Shown here one piece after another: positions 36,060 to 45,845 of a stretch of 64,000 bases of DNA. How positions within the stretch are numbered: position 1 is the first letter of the stretch; the number at the start of each line of letters is the position of its first letter. Source of the stretch: Halalkalicoccus paucihalophilus (GTDB lineage Archaea; Halobacteriota; Halobacteria; Halobacteriales; Halalkalicoccaceae); the NCBI RefSeq assembly GCF_001593955.1, contig NZ_LTAZ01000003.1:124001-188000 (forward strand), read 5' to 3'. The notes below the pieces were generated by a model. It was not told the DNA's origin, did not search any database, and was given only the letters and a program-made list of their open reading frames with translations. A program made the translations under genes and the position numbers.

Positions 36060-36974
36060 TCAGGCGATCTCGTCGTACTGCTCGGCCAGTTTGTCGGCGG
36101 CCGCCCCCAGCTGCTCGCGCTCGTACTCGTCGAGGTCCCACTCCACCACTTCCTCGACGCCCTCGCTACCGAGTTTCGCGGGCACGCCCAGTCCGACGCC
36201 TTCGTGGCCGAACTCGCCGTCCAGGGGGACCGAGGCGGGGAACACCTCGCCGGTGTCGCGCACGACGGCCTCGACCATGTGGCCGACACCGGTGGCGGGG
36301 CCCCACTCGGTCGCGCCCTTGCGCTCGATGACGTTCATCGCGCTCTCCTGGAGTTCGTCAAGGATCTCCTCCTTTTCCGCATCGGAAAAGTCGGGATCCG
36401 TACCGTCGACGCGCACCTTCGAGAAGACGGGTACCTGCGCGTCGCCGTGCTCGCCGAGGATCGTCGCTTCGACGTTTTTCACCTGGGTGTCGAAGCGCTC
36501 GGCGAGGACGTATCGGAACCGTGCGGAGTCGAGCCGGCCGCCGAAGCCGATCACTTTCGTCCTATCGCGGTCGCCGACCTCGTAGAGGTGGCGGTTCAGC
36601 AGATCCACGGGATTCGAGGTGGTGATGGTTACGAAGTCGTCGTTGTGCTCGGCAAGCGAGGAGCCGATGTCGTCCATGATCGGGGCGTTGTCGCCGGCCA
36701 GATCCGTCCGACTCTGGCCCGGCGAGCGGGGGATTCCGGCGGTGATGACGACGACGTCCGAGCCCGCGGTGTCCTCGTAGCCACCCTGTCGGATCGTGGT
36801 GTTGGCGTCGTAGGCCACCCCGTGGTTGACGTCGGCGGCCTGCCCCACCGTGTCGTCTTCCTTCTCGGGGATGTCCACGAGGACGAGTTCGTCAGCGATG
36901 TCCCGCAGCGCGATGTTGTAGGCCGCGGCGGCACCCACCGTGCCGGCCGCGCCGACGACGCTCACTTTCGTCAT
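36060..36974 (-). CDS. mdh: Malate dehydrogenase (LDH/MDH family)
   Basis: TCA-cycle oxidation of malate with NAD; 304 residues. The Rossmann motif is [13 protein letters not shown], the NAD-specific acidic end is LVLVDIPE, and [19 protein letters not shown] is the active-site loop containing Arg. The catalytic His lies in [13 protein letters not shown]. It belongs to the LDH-like MDH type known from Haloarcula. ATG at 36974 (MTKVSVVG) is chosen over an ATG six codons upstream. Divergent from the next gene. Confidence 0.95.
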   Translation of the reverse strand: MTKVSVVGAAGTVGAAAAYNIALRDIADELVLVDIPEKEDDTVGQAADVNHGVAYDANTTIRQGGYEDTAGSDVVVITAGIPRSPGQSRTDLAGDNAPIMDDIGSSLAEHNDDFVTITTSNPVDLLNRHLYEVGDRDRTKVIGFGGRLDSARFRYVLAERFDTQVKNVEATILGEHGDAQVPVFSKVRVDGTDPDFSDAEKEEILDELQESAMNVIERKGATEWGPATGVGHMVEAVVRDTGEVFPASVPLDGEFGHEGVGLGVPAKLGSEGVEEVVEWDLDEYEREQLGAAADKLAEQYDEIA

Positions 36975-37084
36975 ATCACGTAGTACGGCCACGCCGAGGC
37001 CGTTAAACGTATCGGAACGGGGGGTTCTCGCGTCGGTTTGAGCGACCCACAGTCCTTTTCGGTATCACCGCCCTCTCTCCTCGT

Positions 37085-37672
37085 ATGAGCGACTTCGATA
37101 AGGAAGCCGAACGCGAGAAGCTCCGGAAGAAATACGCGAACGAACGGCAGGACCGCGAGGCCACCCAGCGCATGAGCGACCTCCTGCTTCAGGGCGCGAC
37201 CATGACCAACAAGCACTGTGATCGGTGTGGTGACCCGGTCTTCCGCTACGAGGGCCAGGAGTTCTGTGCCTCGTGTCAGGCCGCAGGACAGGTGGCCGAT
37301 ACCGGTGGAGCGGCCGACCCGGAGGAATCGCCCGACCCCGCCGAGACGGCCCCCGAGAGCGAGGCCGCCGCCCGCGCGGTCGCCGACGAGGAGCGCTCGG
37401 ACCCGGTCGACACCGGTTCCCAGCCCTCCGAGGTCCGCGATCCCGAACCTGAGTCGGAGAGCCCGTCCTCCGCCGAGTCCCGTGAGTTACCCACCGAAAC
37501 CCGGTCGGCCCCGACCGGGGCCGATCTCTCTGGAGCGCGCGAGGAACTCGGGCGGACGATCGCCACGCTCGCCCGACGGGCCGCCGACGCGAAGGATCCC
37601 CGGCGCGCCCGCGAATTCCTCGAAGCCGCGGACGAAGCCGCCGAAACCCTTGCAACGCTGAACGGGCGGTAA
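37085..37672 (+). CDS. Sjogren's/scleroderma autoantigen 1 (SSSCA1/UPF0148) family zinc protein
   Basis: 195-residue protein. The N-terminal helix (EREKLRKKYANERQDRE..TQRMSDLLLQGATM) and zinc ribbon (CDRCGDPVFRYEGQEFCASC) define the archaeal SSSCA1/UPF0148 family. A long acidic, Pro/Ser-rich linker leads to a C-terminal helix (GRTIATLARRAADAKDPRRAREFLE). Function is not known; the zinc ribbon is visible. ATG 37085. It is divergent from mdh across ~110 bp. Confidence 0.85.
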   Translation: MSDFDKEAEREKLRKKYANERQDREATQRMSDLLLQGATMTNKHCDRCGDPVFRYEGQEFCASCQAAGQVADTGGAADPEESPDPAETAPESEAAARAVADEERSDPVDTGSQPSEVRDPEPESESPSSAESRELPTETRSAPTGADLSGAREELGRTIATLARRAADAKDPRRAREFLEAADEAAETLATLNGR

Positions 37673-37808
37673 TCGGACCGTTTCGAGCACGAGCGGTTCG
37701 ATAGCCGAATTCCATCCTCTTCCCGCAGCACCCTTTGCGAACCCCGTTTTGCCATCGCCCGTGAATTAGCACGATCATTTATGCGTGATACGCCCACAAG
37801 CACGGACG

Positions 37809-39437
37809 ATGTCCACGCACAACATGGCGGACTACGACGACTTACGCGAGACCTTTGAGTGGGCCGATATCTACACCGAAGCCGACTGGAACGCCCCCGA
37901 GGAGCTCAACGTCGCCCATGAGGTCTGTGATCGCCATCCCCCCGATCGAACCGCACTGGAGTACGCCGGAAGCGAGGGAGAGCGTGAGACGCTCACTTTC
38001 GGCGATCTGACCGAGCGCTCGAACCGATTCGCGAACGTTCTCACCGACCTCGTCGACCGGGGCGACCGCGTCTTCTCGTATATGCCGCGGATCCCCGAGC
38101 ACTACGTCGCGCTCGTTGGGACCCTGAAGGCCGGTGCAGTCTTCGGCGGGGTCAACGAGCGGTTCGGTCCGGAGGGGATCGCCTATCGGCTCGACGACTG
38201 CGACGCGAAGGCTGTCGTCACGACCGCCGACAACCGCGAGACGGTCGGAACCGCCCTCGAAAACGCCCCATCGGTCGAGCACGTGATCACCGTCGGCGAG
38301 GGTCGGACGGGGGACCTCGACTTCCACGAGGAGTGCGGGGCGGCGAGCCCCGAGTTCGAGGCCGTCCGTACGGGTGGCGAGGACGACGCCCTGCTCTACT
38401 ACACCAGCGGCACTACCGGCAGGGCGAAGGGCGTACTCCACAAGCACCGCTGGATCGCGGGCGTCGCGGCCACCCAGCGCTTTGCAGTCGACCTCCAAGA
38501 CGAGGACCTCTACTGGTCGACCGGGGACTTAGGCTGGCTCACCGGCCCGATCAACACGCTGGGAGCGTGGTTCTGGGGAACGAGCCAGTTCACCTACGAG
38601 GGCGAGTTCGACCCCGAGGCGTGGGCGGAACTGCTCGACGAATACCCCATCACGGTCCTGTTCAGCGTTCCCACGGCCTACCGGATGCTCCGCGAGCGCG
38701 AGTCGATCCTCGAGGACGTCGAGTTGGACCTGCGTCACGCCCTCTCGATCGGCGAACCCCTTTCCGCTGGCGTCGTCGACTGGGGCGAGGAGGTACTGGG
38801 GGTGACGATCCACGACACCTACGGCCAGACCGAGACGGGGAACATGATCATCAACAACTACCCCACGATGGAGGTACGTCCCGGTAGCATGGGAAAGCCC
38901 CTCCCCGGAATCGAGGCGACCGTCGTGGATCCCGAGACGGGCGAACCGCTCGAACCCGGAGAAACCGGCGAGATCGCCCAGCGAGGGGACTATCCCTGCT
39001 TTTTCGCCGAATACTGGGAGCAGCCCGAGAAGACAGAGGGATGTTTCAAAAACGACTGGTACCTCTCGGGGGATCTCGGCTACCTCGATTCTGATGGCTA
39101 CTTCTGGTTCGAGGGGCGGGCCGACGACGTGATCATCTCCTCGGGTTACCGGATCGGTCCCTTCGAGGTCGAGAGTTCGCTCGGCGAACACCCCGCCGTC
39201 GCCGAGGCCGCCGTCGTCCCGAAATCCGACCCCGAGCGGGGCAACATCGTCAAGGCCTACGTCGTCCTCAGCGAGGGAACCGACCCCTCCGAGGCCCTCG
39301 TCTCCGACATCCAGAACCACGTCAAAAAGGAACTCGCAGCCCACGAATACCCGCGAGAGATCGAGTTCGTCGAAGAACTACCCAAGACGGTGACCGGCAA
39401 GATCCGCCGTACCGAACTCCGCGAGGAGACGGCTTAG
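37809..39437 (+). CDS. AMP-forming acyl-CoA/acetyl-CoA synthetase
   Basis: 542-residue ANL-family ligase that activates a carboxylic acid to acyl-CoA through an acyl-AMP. The P-loop is YYTSGTTGRAKGVLHKH; motif 2 is YGQTETG; the hinge is SGDLGYLDSDGYFWFEGRADD; and the catalytic Lys lies in PKTVTGKIRR near the C-terminus. Its size is nearer medium-chain acyl-CoA synthetase than Acs. Substrate unknown. ATG 37809 is ~30 bp after a catttatgcg TATA-like element (37776-37785). Its stop overlaps the next, convergent gene. Confidence 0.9.
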   Translation: MSTHNMADYDDLRETFEWADIYTEADWNAPEELNVAHEVCDRHPPDRTALEYAGSEGERETLTFGDLTERSNRFANVLTDLVDRGDRVFSYMPRIPEHYVALVGTLKAGAVFGGVNERFGPEGIAYRLDDCDAKAVVTTADNRETVGTALENAPSVEHVITVGEGRTGDLDFHEECGAASPEFEAVRTGGEDDALLYYTSGTTGRAKGVLHKHRWIAGVAATQRFAVDLQDEDLYWSTGDLGWLTGPINTLGAWFWGTSQFTYEGEFDPEAWAELLDEYPITVLFSVPTAYRMLRERESILEDVELDLRHALSIGEPLSAGVVDWGEEVLGVTIHDTYGQTETGNMIINNYPTMEVRPGSMGKPLPGIEATVVDPETGEPLEPGETGEIAQRGDYPCFFAEYWEQPEKTEGCFKNDWYLSGDLGYLDSDGYFWFEGRADDVIISSGYRIGPFEVESSLGEHPAVAEAAVVPKSDPERGNIVKAYVVLSEGTDPSEALVSDIQNHVKKELAAHEYPREIEFVEELPKTVTGKIRRTELREETA

Positions 39438-39667
39438 TCGCCGGCCGACAGCGGCTGTGTTCGTCTCCCCGCCGGTAGGCTGGCGCTCTCGTCTTCGATC
39501 CGGTACTCGATTTCCGTGACGAACTCGATATCGACTAGTGTGTCCTGCTGGTCGCCGTTGCCGTAGTACTCGCTCTCCCACTCGTTCCACCGCTCCTCTT
39601 CGTGTTGTGGCTCCCCGTACCGCGATTGCGGATCTACGTCCGCCGATTCGGATCGCGTAGTAAACAT
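39434..39667 (-). CDS. 77-residue acidic haloarchaeal protein
   Basis: Starts MFTTRSESADVDPQSRYGEP and is rich in Glu/Asp/Trp/Tyr (EERWNEWESEYYGNGD). It contains a TLVDIEFVTEIEYRIEDES strand-like segment. I do not recognise the family. It overlaps the 3' end of the acyl-CoA synthetase gene by four bases on the opposite strand. The AT-rich region upstream (39668-39735) is a credible promoter. Confidence 0.55.
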   Translation of the reverse strand: MFTTRSESADVDPQSRYGEPQHEEERWNEWESEYYGNGDQQDTLVDIEFVTEIEYRIEDESASLPAGRRTQPLSAGD

Positions 39668-39762
39668 TGTTTCTCGTATTCGAGTAAACTCTCTCCATAC
39701 TAATAACTCTACTCTACAAACAACTAGTTGTGTATAATGACCACGGGTGTGAATCAGTATCC
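39668..39762. promoter_or_regulatory. AT-rich intergenic region with 12-bp palindrome
   Basis: The 95-bp gap holds several AT-rich tracts (ttgtttctcgtattcgag, atactaataactctac) and the perfect palindrome acaactagttgt at 39720-39731. It should contain the promoter of the 77-residue protein gene. The palindrome is a possible operator; it also lies just past the 3' end of hef. Confidence 0.5.
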
Positions 39763-42177
39763 CTATGAGTCGTACCTGCTGGCGACGACCTCGCGGATCC
39801 GGTCCGCCGTCACCTCGCCGACGCCCTCCGCCTCCATGAGCTCCTCCTCGCTCGCGGTCAACACCGCCTCGACGCTGCCGAACTCGGCGAGTAGCGAACG
39901 GGCAGTCACGGGTCCGATGTCGGCGATCGACCCGACGACGTACTCCTGTTGTTCGGCGAGCGTCTTCGAGGACTTCCTGCCGTGGACGCTGACCTCGCGG
40001 TCGGCGGCCTCCTGTTCGCGTCCGGCGATCACGGCGAGCAGGTCGGCGGTGTCGGCCTCGTCCTCGGTTCGCAACACGGAAGCCCCGAAGTCGATCGCGA
40101 GGCTCGCGAGCGCCCCTCGGATCGCGTTCGGGTGGACGTTCCGCTCCTCGTAGAGGCCCTCGCCCTCGATGATCACGACGGGCCGGCTGTAGAAACGGGC
40201 CATATCCCCGACCTGCTCGAACACCGAGCGGTCCCCGCCCACGAGGGTTGCGAGGAAATCAGTCACCGATTTCCGCTCGACCGCCACGCGGTCCGAGAGG
40301 ACGTAGTCGCCGACTTCGAGGGTTTCGAGACGCGTGGTGATCCCCTCCCGGGTCGAGAGGTCCCGCGCGATTGTCGCGTCGAGTTCGCGCTGGTCGGCGA
40401 CGATCTCGATCCCTCCATCGGGATCGGGCGTCGCGGCTTCGGCATCGTCCGTGTCTCTCGTTTCTTCCGCTTTCTCCTCGTCCTCTCCACCTCTATCGTC
40501 GCTTCCGTCCTCTGCTTTAGACCCGTAGGACTCAAGCCCGTGGGCCAGATCGTCCACCTCGCTCTCCTCGTTGCGCGCACCCTCGGCGTCGAAGTCGGCG
40601 AGCTGGCGCTGGCTCGGGTCCAGTTGTTCCTCGACCTCGCTCGCGACCCCCTTCAGCTTGCGGAGTTCCGACTCCATCTCCTTTTCGCGTCGCCGGGAGA
40701 TCCAGAAGTACGCCTCGTCACGGGTGTCCTCGGCGAGCAGGACGACTACGCGGCCCTCGTCCTGGCGTCCGGTCCGGCCCTTGCGCTGAATCGAGCGGAT
40801 CGCGGTCGGGACGGGCTCGTAAAAGAGCACCAGATCGACCTCGGGCACGTCGAGACCTTCCTCCGCGACGGAGGTCGAGACCAGCACCTCGAACTCCCCC
40901 GTCCGGAAGGCGTCGAGCACCTCCTTTTGCTGTTTCTGGGTCATCCCTGAACTCCCCTCTTTGTCGCCCTGTCCGACGAACCGCCGGGCGTCGACGTGCT
41001 CGGAGAGGAACTCGGTGAGGGTCTCGGCGGTGTCGCGGTATTCGGTGAAGACGATCACCCGACTCCCGCCCTCGACCAGCGTCTCGATGGCGAGTCGCCT
41101 CGTTTCGGAGAGCTTCGGGTGGAGGTCGTCGTACTCGTCGGCCCGGCGCATCGCTTCCCTGACTTTCGCCTCCGAAACGAGGCGCTGGCTCGCCTTCGAA
41201 GCCCCGGAAGAACGGGCTTCGTTGCGTAGGCGCTCGAAATACGCTTCGAGCGCCTCGACGCCCTGTGATTCGACGACCTCGACGGCGTGTTTCAGCTTCA
41301 TCACCTCCGCGTGGATCGACATTCCGGTGTAGCCCTCCGACTGGTCGTTCTGGATGAGCTTCTGGAGTTCGCTTCGCACCCCGAACAGCTCCTTGCGCGA
41401 GACGTCGACCCGTGCCGAGCCGATCACGCCCATCTCTTTGAGCTTCTCCAAGCGATCCTTGATCACCTCGTTGAGCGCGTCCCGGATCTCGATGATCTCC
41501 TCGGGAACCTGAATCCGCTTCCACTCGACCTCGGTGTCGTGGGTGTACTCCGCGACGTCCGAGTCGTCCTCGGTCATGACCTCGACCTCGGTGATCCCGA
41601 GGTTCTCACAGACCTCCAGGATGGCCTCCTCGTCGCCGCCGGGCGAGGCGCTCATTCCCGTTACTAGAGGATCGTTCGCGTCCCCGTGATAGCGCTCGGC
41701 GATATATACATACGAATAGTCGCCCGTGGCGCGGTGACACTCGTCGAACGTGAGGTGTGTCACCTCGGCAAGCGAGATCCGCCCGCCGACCAGATCGTTC
41801 TCGATCACCTGTGGGGTGGCGATGACTACTCGAGCGTCGTCCCATAGGGCCGCGCGATCATCGGGTCGGACTTCTCCGGTAAAAACGACGATCTCCTCGT
41901 CGGGGATCTCGAGGGCGTCGCGGTAGAACTCGGCGTGCTGCTCGACGAGCGGCTTGGTCGGTGCGAGAAACAGTGACTTCCCGCCGAGGTCGTTGAACCG
42001 CTCGGCGGTGACGAGCAAGCTCACAGTCGTCTTGCCGAGTCCGGTGGGGAGACAGACGAGGGTGTGGGCGGTCTTCGCCTTCCCCGCGAGTTGGATCTGG
42101 TAGAGTCGGCGTTCGATGAAACCGGGCGTGAGGAGGGGGTGATCCACGCGGGGAATCTGCTCGTCCGTGGCGGCCAT
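39763..42177 (-). CDS. hef: Hef helicase-nuclease (XPF/FANCM-type)
   Basis: Fork-structure helicase and endonuclease for stalled replication forks; 804 residues. SF2 motifs are CLPTGLGKTTVSLL, TFDECHRA (DECH), GMSASPGGDEE and RKGRTGRQDEGRVVVL. An acidic linker leads to an ERCC4 nuclease with DQRELD and the signature ERKSVTDF, so the nuclease looks active. Tandem helix-hairpin-helix motifs (IADIGPVTARSLL, AEGVGEVTADRI) end the protein. The ATG at 42177 is conventional. It is the last gene after glyS and the dolichol-kinase-like gene on the same strand. Confidence 0.95.
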   Translation of the reverse strand: MAATDEQIPRVDHPLLTPGFIERRLYQIQLAGKAKTAHTLVCLPTGLGKTTVSLLVTAERFNDLGGKSLFLAPTKPLVEQHAEFYRDALEIPDEEIVVFTGEVRPDDRAALWDDARVVIATPQVIENDLVGGRISLAEVTHLTFDECHRATGDYSYVYIAERYHGDANDPLVTGMSASPGGDEEAILEVCENLGITEVEVMTEDDSDVAEYTHDTEVEWKRIQVPEEIIEIRDALNEVIKDRLEKLKEMGVIGSARVDVSRKELFGVRSELQKLIQNDQSEGYTGMSIHAEVMKLKHAVEVVESQGVEALEAYFERLRNEARSSGASKASQRLVSEAKVREAMRRADEYDDLHPKLSETRRLAIETLVEGGSRVIVFTEYRDTAETLTEFLSEHVDARRFVGQGDKEGSSGMTQKQQKEVLDAFRTGEFEVLVSTSVAEEGLDVPEVDLVLFYEPVPTAIRSIQRKGRTGRQDEGRVVVLLAEDTRDEAYFWISRRREKEMESELRKLKGVASEVEEQLDPSQRQLADFDAEGARNEESEVDDLAHGLESYGSKAEDGSDDRGGEDEEKAEETRDTDDAEAATPDPDGGIEIVADQRELDATIARDLSTREGITTRLETLEVGDYVLSDRVAVERKSVTDFLATLVGGDRSVFEQVGDMARFYSRPVVIIEGEGLYEERNVHPNAIRGALASLAIDFGASVLRTEDEADTADLLAVIAGREQEAADREVSVHGRKSSKTLAEQQEYVVGSIADIGPVTARSLLAEFGSVEAVLTASEEELMEAEGVGEVTADRIREVVASRYDS

Positions 42178-42256
42178 TGGCTCGTTTTGTTCGTTCTCGG
42201 GGTTAAGGGTTCGCGTAGTGTGGTGGAAGTAAAACGCACGCCGGTTCGGACGAGGA

Positions 42257-42811
42257 TCAGATCACCGTACTACCGACCCACATCGCGATCGCCGCCCCGA
42301 TCGGGATCGTCAGGTTGTCGTCGACGATGTACCCCCGCACCGACAGTAGATAGCCGTCGGCAGCCGTCGCCGCCAGTGCGCCGAAGACGGCCGCTACTGG
42401 CGAAACGAACGCAAGCGCGAACAGAAAGCAGACCGAGAAGACCGCCCCGAGCGCCAGCGGCGATTTCGTCTCCCTGCCCTTTCCGAGATAGCCCCCGATG
42501 GGGTCGCCGACCGCGAGCATGAACATCGCGGGGACGCCGATCGCGGGGGGAAAGACGAGCGCCACGACGGCCATTCCGACCATGTACAGCGCGTAGCCCG
42601 CGATCTTCTCGTGTTCGTACTCGCGGGTGAGGTTCTGGTAGATCCACCAGTCCAGCCCCGAACGGAGCCGAACGAGTTCGAGCCCCATCGCGAGCACGAC
42701 TCCGCCCGCGAGGATCCATCCCAACTGGGTCCACGTGAGGGCGCCGAGCAGATAGCTCGCGGGCGCTAACGCGCCGCTTGCGTGTACCAGTCGTCGCCCG
42801 ATCTCTGCCAC
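42257..42811 (-). CDS. Dolichol/phytol kinase-like membrane protein
   Basis: 184-residue polytopic membrane protein. It starts EIGRRLVHASGALAPASYLL and contains LALGAVFS, PAMFMLAVGDPIGGYLGKGRETKSP and AATAADGYLLSVRGYIVDDNLTIP. The GDPIGGYLGK and DDN segments correspond to the CTP-dependent polyprenol/phytol kinase motif of the dolichol kinase and CDP-diglyceride synthetase group. It may phosphorylate dolichol or phytol-type alcohols. The ATG overlaps the glyS stop by one base, so it is probably coupled. Confidence 0.8.
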   Translation of the reverse strand: MAEIGRRLVHASGALAPASYLLGALTWTQLGWILAGGVVLAMGLELVRLRSGLDWWIYQNLTREYEHEKIAGYALYMVGMAVVALVFPPAIGVPAMFMLAVGDPIGGYLGKGRETKSPLALGAVFSVCFLFALAFVSPVAAVFGALAATAADGYLLSVRGYIVDDNLTIPIGAAIAMWVGSTVI

Positions 42812-44619
42812 TACTCCGGCGCGTTCTCGGGCCCGACCGATAGTTCTTCGTATTCGTCGACGAGCGAGCCGAACGCCCGACCGCCGTCCCGTAGGGCGGC
42901 GAGAACGTCCGATAGCTCCGTGATCGGCACTCGGACTTGGGCGGTCGAATCCCGATCACGAACCGTTACCGTCTCGCTTTCGGCGGTCTCGTAGTCGACG
43001 GTCACACAGAAGGGTGTCCCAACCTCGTCCTGTCTCCGGTAGCGCCGCCCGATGTTGCCCGAGTCGTCGTAGGCGACCTCCAGTCCCGATTCTCTGAGAT
43101 CGCTCGCGAGCCTGCGGGCGCGCTCGCCGAGACCGTCCCGGTCCATCAGCGGGAACACCCCTACCGTCGTGGGCGCCATTTCGGGAGCCAACGAGAGGTA
43201 GCTCCGCTCCTCGCCGTCGACCTCGTCCTCGCGGTAGGCGTGGGCCAGTAGGGTGTACAGCGTTCGACCCACCCCGAAGGAGGGCTCGACCACGTGGGGC
43301 GTGACGTGCTCGCCGGATTCGGTGACCTCTTCGATCGAAAAGCCGGTCTTCTCGATCGGGATCTCGTGGGATTCGCCCGCCACTTCAACCGCGACCGTTT
43401 CGCCCCCGAAGGCGGCCCGGTCCCGTTCTGCGAGCGTTTCGAGCGCGTCGGCGATCTCTCCCGCCGTCCCGCCGAACTCCGGCCCGAGATAGCTCATGTC
43501 GGGATCGACCGTGGCCCGCTCGGTCGTGATCGGCTCGTCGTACTGCTCGAACACCGTAAACTCCTCGTCGGCGTGGTCGGCGTGTTTCGAGAGGTCGTAG
43601 TCGCCCCGGTAGGCGAAGCCGGCGATCTCGACCCAATCCCCCCCTAACTCGCTTTCGGCGTCCCAGCAGTCGCTCGCGTAGTGGGCACGCTCGCCGGGCA
43701 GATGTTGGCGGAACCGGAACCGGTCCATGTCGACGCCGACACGCTCGTACCACTCCTGGGCGATTCCCAGATAGTAGGCGACCCACTCGGAAGCGATGGT
43801 GCCCTCCTCGACTGCCTCGCCGATGGTGGTGGTGAGGTACTCGCGTCCCTCCTCGCGCTGGTTCTCGATCGGGTACAGCGTCACCTCGACGTCGGACACC
43901 CGCGAGAGGTCGGGTTCGTCGCGCTCGGGGTTTACGAACTGCTCCAACTCCGCCTGCGTGAACTCTCTGACTCGGATCACGCCCTTGCGGGGGCTGATCT
44001 CGTTCCTGTAGGCGGGACCGATCTGGGTGACGCCGAAGGGGAGTTGATTCCTCGCGTACTCGGCGAGTTGGGGGAACTCGACGAAGATCCCCTGTGCGGT
44101 CTCGGGGCGCATATACCCCTGCTGGCCGCTGCCGGGCCCGATGGTCGTCTCGAACATCAGGTTGAACTCCTCGACGGGCTCGCCGGCCAGCGCGGCCCCA
44201 CACGAGGGACAGACCAGTTCGTGTTCGCGGATCAGCTCCTCGACTTCCTGGATGGGGAGGGCTTCCGCGTCCTCGATTCCGGTGTTGTCCTCGATCAGGT
44301 GGTCCGCGCGGTGGCTCTCGCCGCAGTCGGCACACTCGACGAGCATGTCGTCGAACCCGTCGAGATGCCCGGAGGCCTCGAAGACCGCCTCGGGCATGAT
44401 CGTCGGCGCTTCGATCTCCTGGTTGCCCTCCTTCACGGTAAAGCGGTCGCGCCAGGCGTCCTCGAGGTGGCGTTTGAGCGCCGCGCCCTCCGGCCCGTAG
44501 GTGTAAAAACCCGCGACGCCACCGTAGACGCCGTTGGAGGGGAAGAAGAAGCCGCGGCGTTTCGCGAGTTCCGAGAGGGTGCGTCCCTCCGAGTCGGACT
44601 CGCGCTCGCTATCGCTCAT
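42811..44619 (-). CDS. glyS: Glycine--tRNA ligase (class II, eukaryote/archaeal type)
   Basis: Charges tRNA-Gly; 602 residues. It begins with SELAKRRGFFFPSNGVYGGVAGFYTYGP (recognisable GlyRS N-terminus), and has a Cys-pair insert (CADCG, CPSCG) that likely binds zinc. Class II motif 2 is YRNEISPRKGVIRVREFTQAE and motif 3 is PSFGVGRTLY. The anticodon-binding domain (VGVFPLMDRDGLGERARRLA) closes it. The start overlaps the upstream CBS gene by 11 bp. It is followed by the dolichol-kinase-like gene and hef. Confidence 0.96.
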   Translation of the reverse strand: MSDSERESDSEGRTLSELAKRRGFFFPSNGVYGGVAGFYTYGPEGAALKRHLEDAWRDRFTVKEGNQEIEAPTIMPEAVFEASGHLDGFDDMLVECADCGESHRADHLIEDNTGIEDAEALPIQEVEELIREHELVCPSCGAALAGEPVEEFNLMFETTIGPGSGQQGYMRPETAQGIFVEFPQLAEYARNQLPFGVTQIGPAYRNEISPRKGVIRVREFTQAELEQFVNPERDEPDLSRVSDVEVTLYPIENQREEGREYLTTTIGEAVEEGTIASEWVAYYLGIAQEWYERVGVDMDRFRFRQHLPGERAHYASDCWDAESELGGDWVEIAGFAYRGDYDLSKHADHADEEFTVFEQYDEPITTERATVDPDMSYLGPEFGGTAGEIADALETLAERDRAAFGGETVAVEVAGESHEIPIEKTGFSIEEVTESGEHVTPHVVEPSFGVGRTLYTLLAHAYREDEVDGEERSYLSLAPEMAPTTVGVFPLMDRDGLGERARRLASDLRESGLEVAYDDSGNIGRRYRRQDEVGTPFCVTVDYETAESETVTVRDRDSTAQVRVPITELSDVLAALRDGGRAFGSLVDEYEELSVGPENAPE

Positions 44620-45463
44620 TCAACGCCTCCAGCAGGTGGGTGTCTTGGACGATACCTACGAGTTCGTCGCCGCCGGTCATCGGGAGCTGCTCGATGTCGT
44701 GGCGGATCATGAGCTGGGCGGCCTCCTGTGCGGTCCGACGTTTCGTCACCGTCTCCACGTCGGCGGTCATGAACTCCCGAACCGGTGCCCTCGGGATCTC
44801 GACGTTCCGGGTCGGCAGATATCGGTTTCCGATCGCCTTGATGCTCTCCCACTTCCAGTCGCTGTCGTCGCTGGCCATGCTGTCGCCGGTGCGCTCCTCG
44901 CCCTCGACGACCTCCGCGACCCCGATGACGTCGACCTCGGTCAGGATTCCGCAGGGATCCGCATCGTCGTCGAGCACCACCGCGTACGGCTCGTCGGCGT
45001 AGTAGAGTTCGCGCTCGGCGACGGGAAGGGGCGTCTCGGCGTAGATGCAGTTGACGTGGCGGGCGGCCAGCCCGCCGACCTCGACGTCGCCCTCGACGTC
45101 GCCGTTTGCGATCGCGTGGATCACGTCGGTGATCGTGACGATCCCCTCTAACTGACCGTCAACCACGGGGACGCGGCGTGCGCCCTCCCGAAGCATCAGG
45201 CTCGCAAGCTCCTCGATGGTCGTCCCTTCGGTCGTCGTCGGCACCTCCTCCAAGAGGAGCGCGAGTTGGTCCTCGTCGGGGTTCTCGATCAGCCCCTCGC
45301 GTGAAACCAGCCCGCGGAACTCCTCGACGCCGTCCTCGTTTTTCACCACCGGTACCGAGGAGAAGGCGTTCTCCTGGAGGTATTCGAGCGCGTCGTCACG
45401 CGAACCCGGAAGCTCGACGGTGACGAGCGCCGAGCGTGGCGTCATCGCGTCTGCGACCTTCAT
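44609..45463 (-). CDS. Four-CBS-domain protein
   Basis: 284-residue soluble protein made of four CBS repeats, i.e. two Bateman modules. Repeats start at VADAMTPRSALVTVE, LLEEVPTTTEGTTIEE, HVNCIYAETPLPVAE and VREFMTADVETVTKRRTAQ. Each pair probably binds an adenine nucleotide; what it regulates is unknown. ATG at 45463. It overlaps glyS by 11 bp, so translation coupling is likely, and adenylate sensing of translation or metabolism is possible (inference). Confidence 0.88.
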   Translation of the reverse strand: MKVADAMTPRSALVTVELPGSRDDALEYLQENAFSSVPVVKNEDGVEEFRGLVSREGLIENPDEDQLALLLEEVPTTTEGTTIEELASLMLREGARRVPVVDGQLEGIVTITDVIHAIANGDVEGDVEVGGLAARHVNCIYAETPLPVAERELYYADEPYAVVLDDDADPCGILTEVDVIGVAEVVEGEERTGDSMASDDSDWKWESIKAIGNRYLPTRNVEIPRAPVREFMTADVETVTKRRTAQEAAQLMIRHDIEQLPMTGGDELVGIVQDTHLLEALNER

Positions 45464-45607
45464 GCTCGCCGCATATGGCCCCGGGCGTCTTGTACCCCCC
45501 GGTCTCCCCGTTCGGATCGGCCGACAGCCCATCACCCCGAAACGCCAGCAAGCAGGTGCATGGCGTTGATTAGCGGGTGGATAAATCCGCACCCCGACTC
45601 CGAGAAG

Positions 45608-45614
45608 TTTATAA
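45608..45614 (+). promoter_or_regulatory. TATA element of the 56-residue protein gene
   Basis: tttataa ends 24 bp before the ATG at 45638, the spacing of a leaderless transcript. This promoter probably also serves the PPC-domain and DP2 genes downstream. Confidence 0.6.
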
Positions 45615-45637
45615 GCCTCGCTATCGATTGTCATATC

Positions 45638-45808
45638 ATGTCCACGAAAGCGACCCCCGCGTCCGCTGTGGATGGCGAGACCGAGGTTATGACCTCGATA
45701 GACGACGCCGACGACGAGGAGTGCGTCATTATCGCCGACATCACCGCCGACGAGGCGTGGCTCGCCATGCCGCTTCGGGACGCGATGTCGCTTCCGGACT
45801 GTCGATAG
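45638..45808 (+). CDS. 56-residue acidic haloarchaeal protein (DUF7556-type)
   Basis: ATG at 45638 (MSTKATPASAVDGETEVM). It contains the hydrophobic/acidic core EECVIIADITADEAWLAMPLRDAMSLPD and no Cys or membrane segment. Short proteins of this form are found singly in many haloarchaea with no function. A good TATA element fixes the start. It lies 37 bp upstream of the PPC-domain gene and the DP2 gene on the same strand. Confidence 0.75.
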   Translation: MSTKATPASAVDGETEVMTSIDDADDEECVIIADITADEAWLAMPLRDAMSLPDCR

Positions 45809-45845
45809 AGAGGCTTTTTGACGTTCGCGTTCGTTGGCCTCCCGC

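Noticed and set aside
39434-39667. That the 77-residue frame is just an artefact of the acyl-CoA synthetase 3' end
   Set aside because: Only four bases overlap the ligase gene and it has its own AT-rich upstream region, so it was kept with modest confidence.
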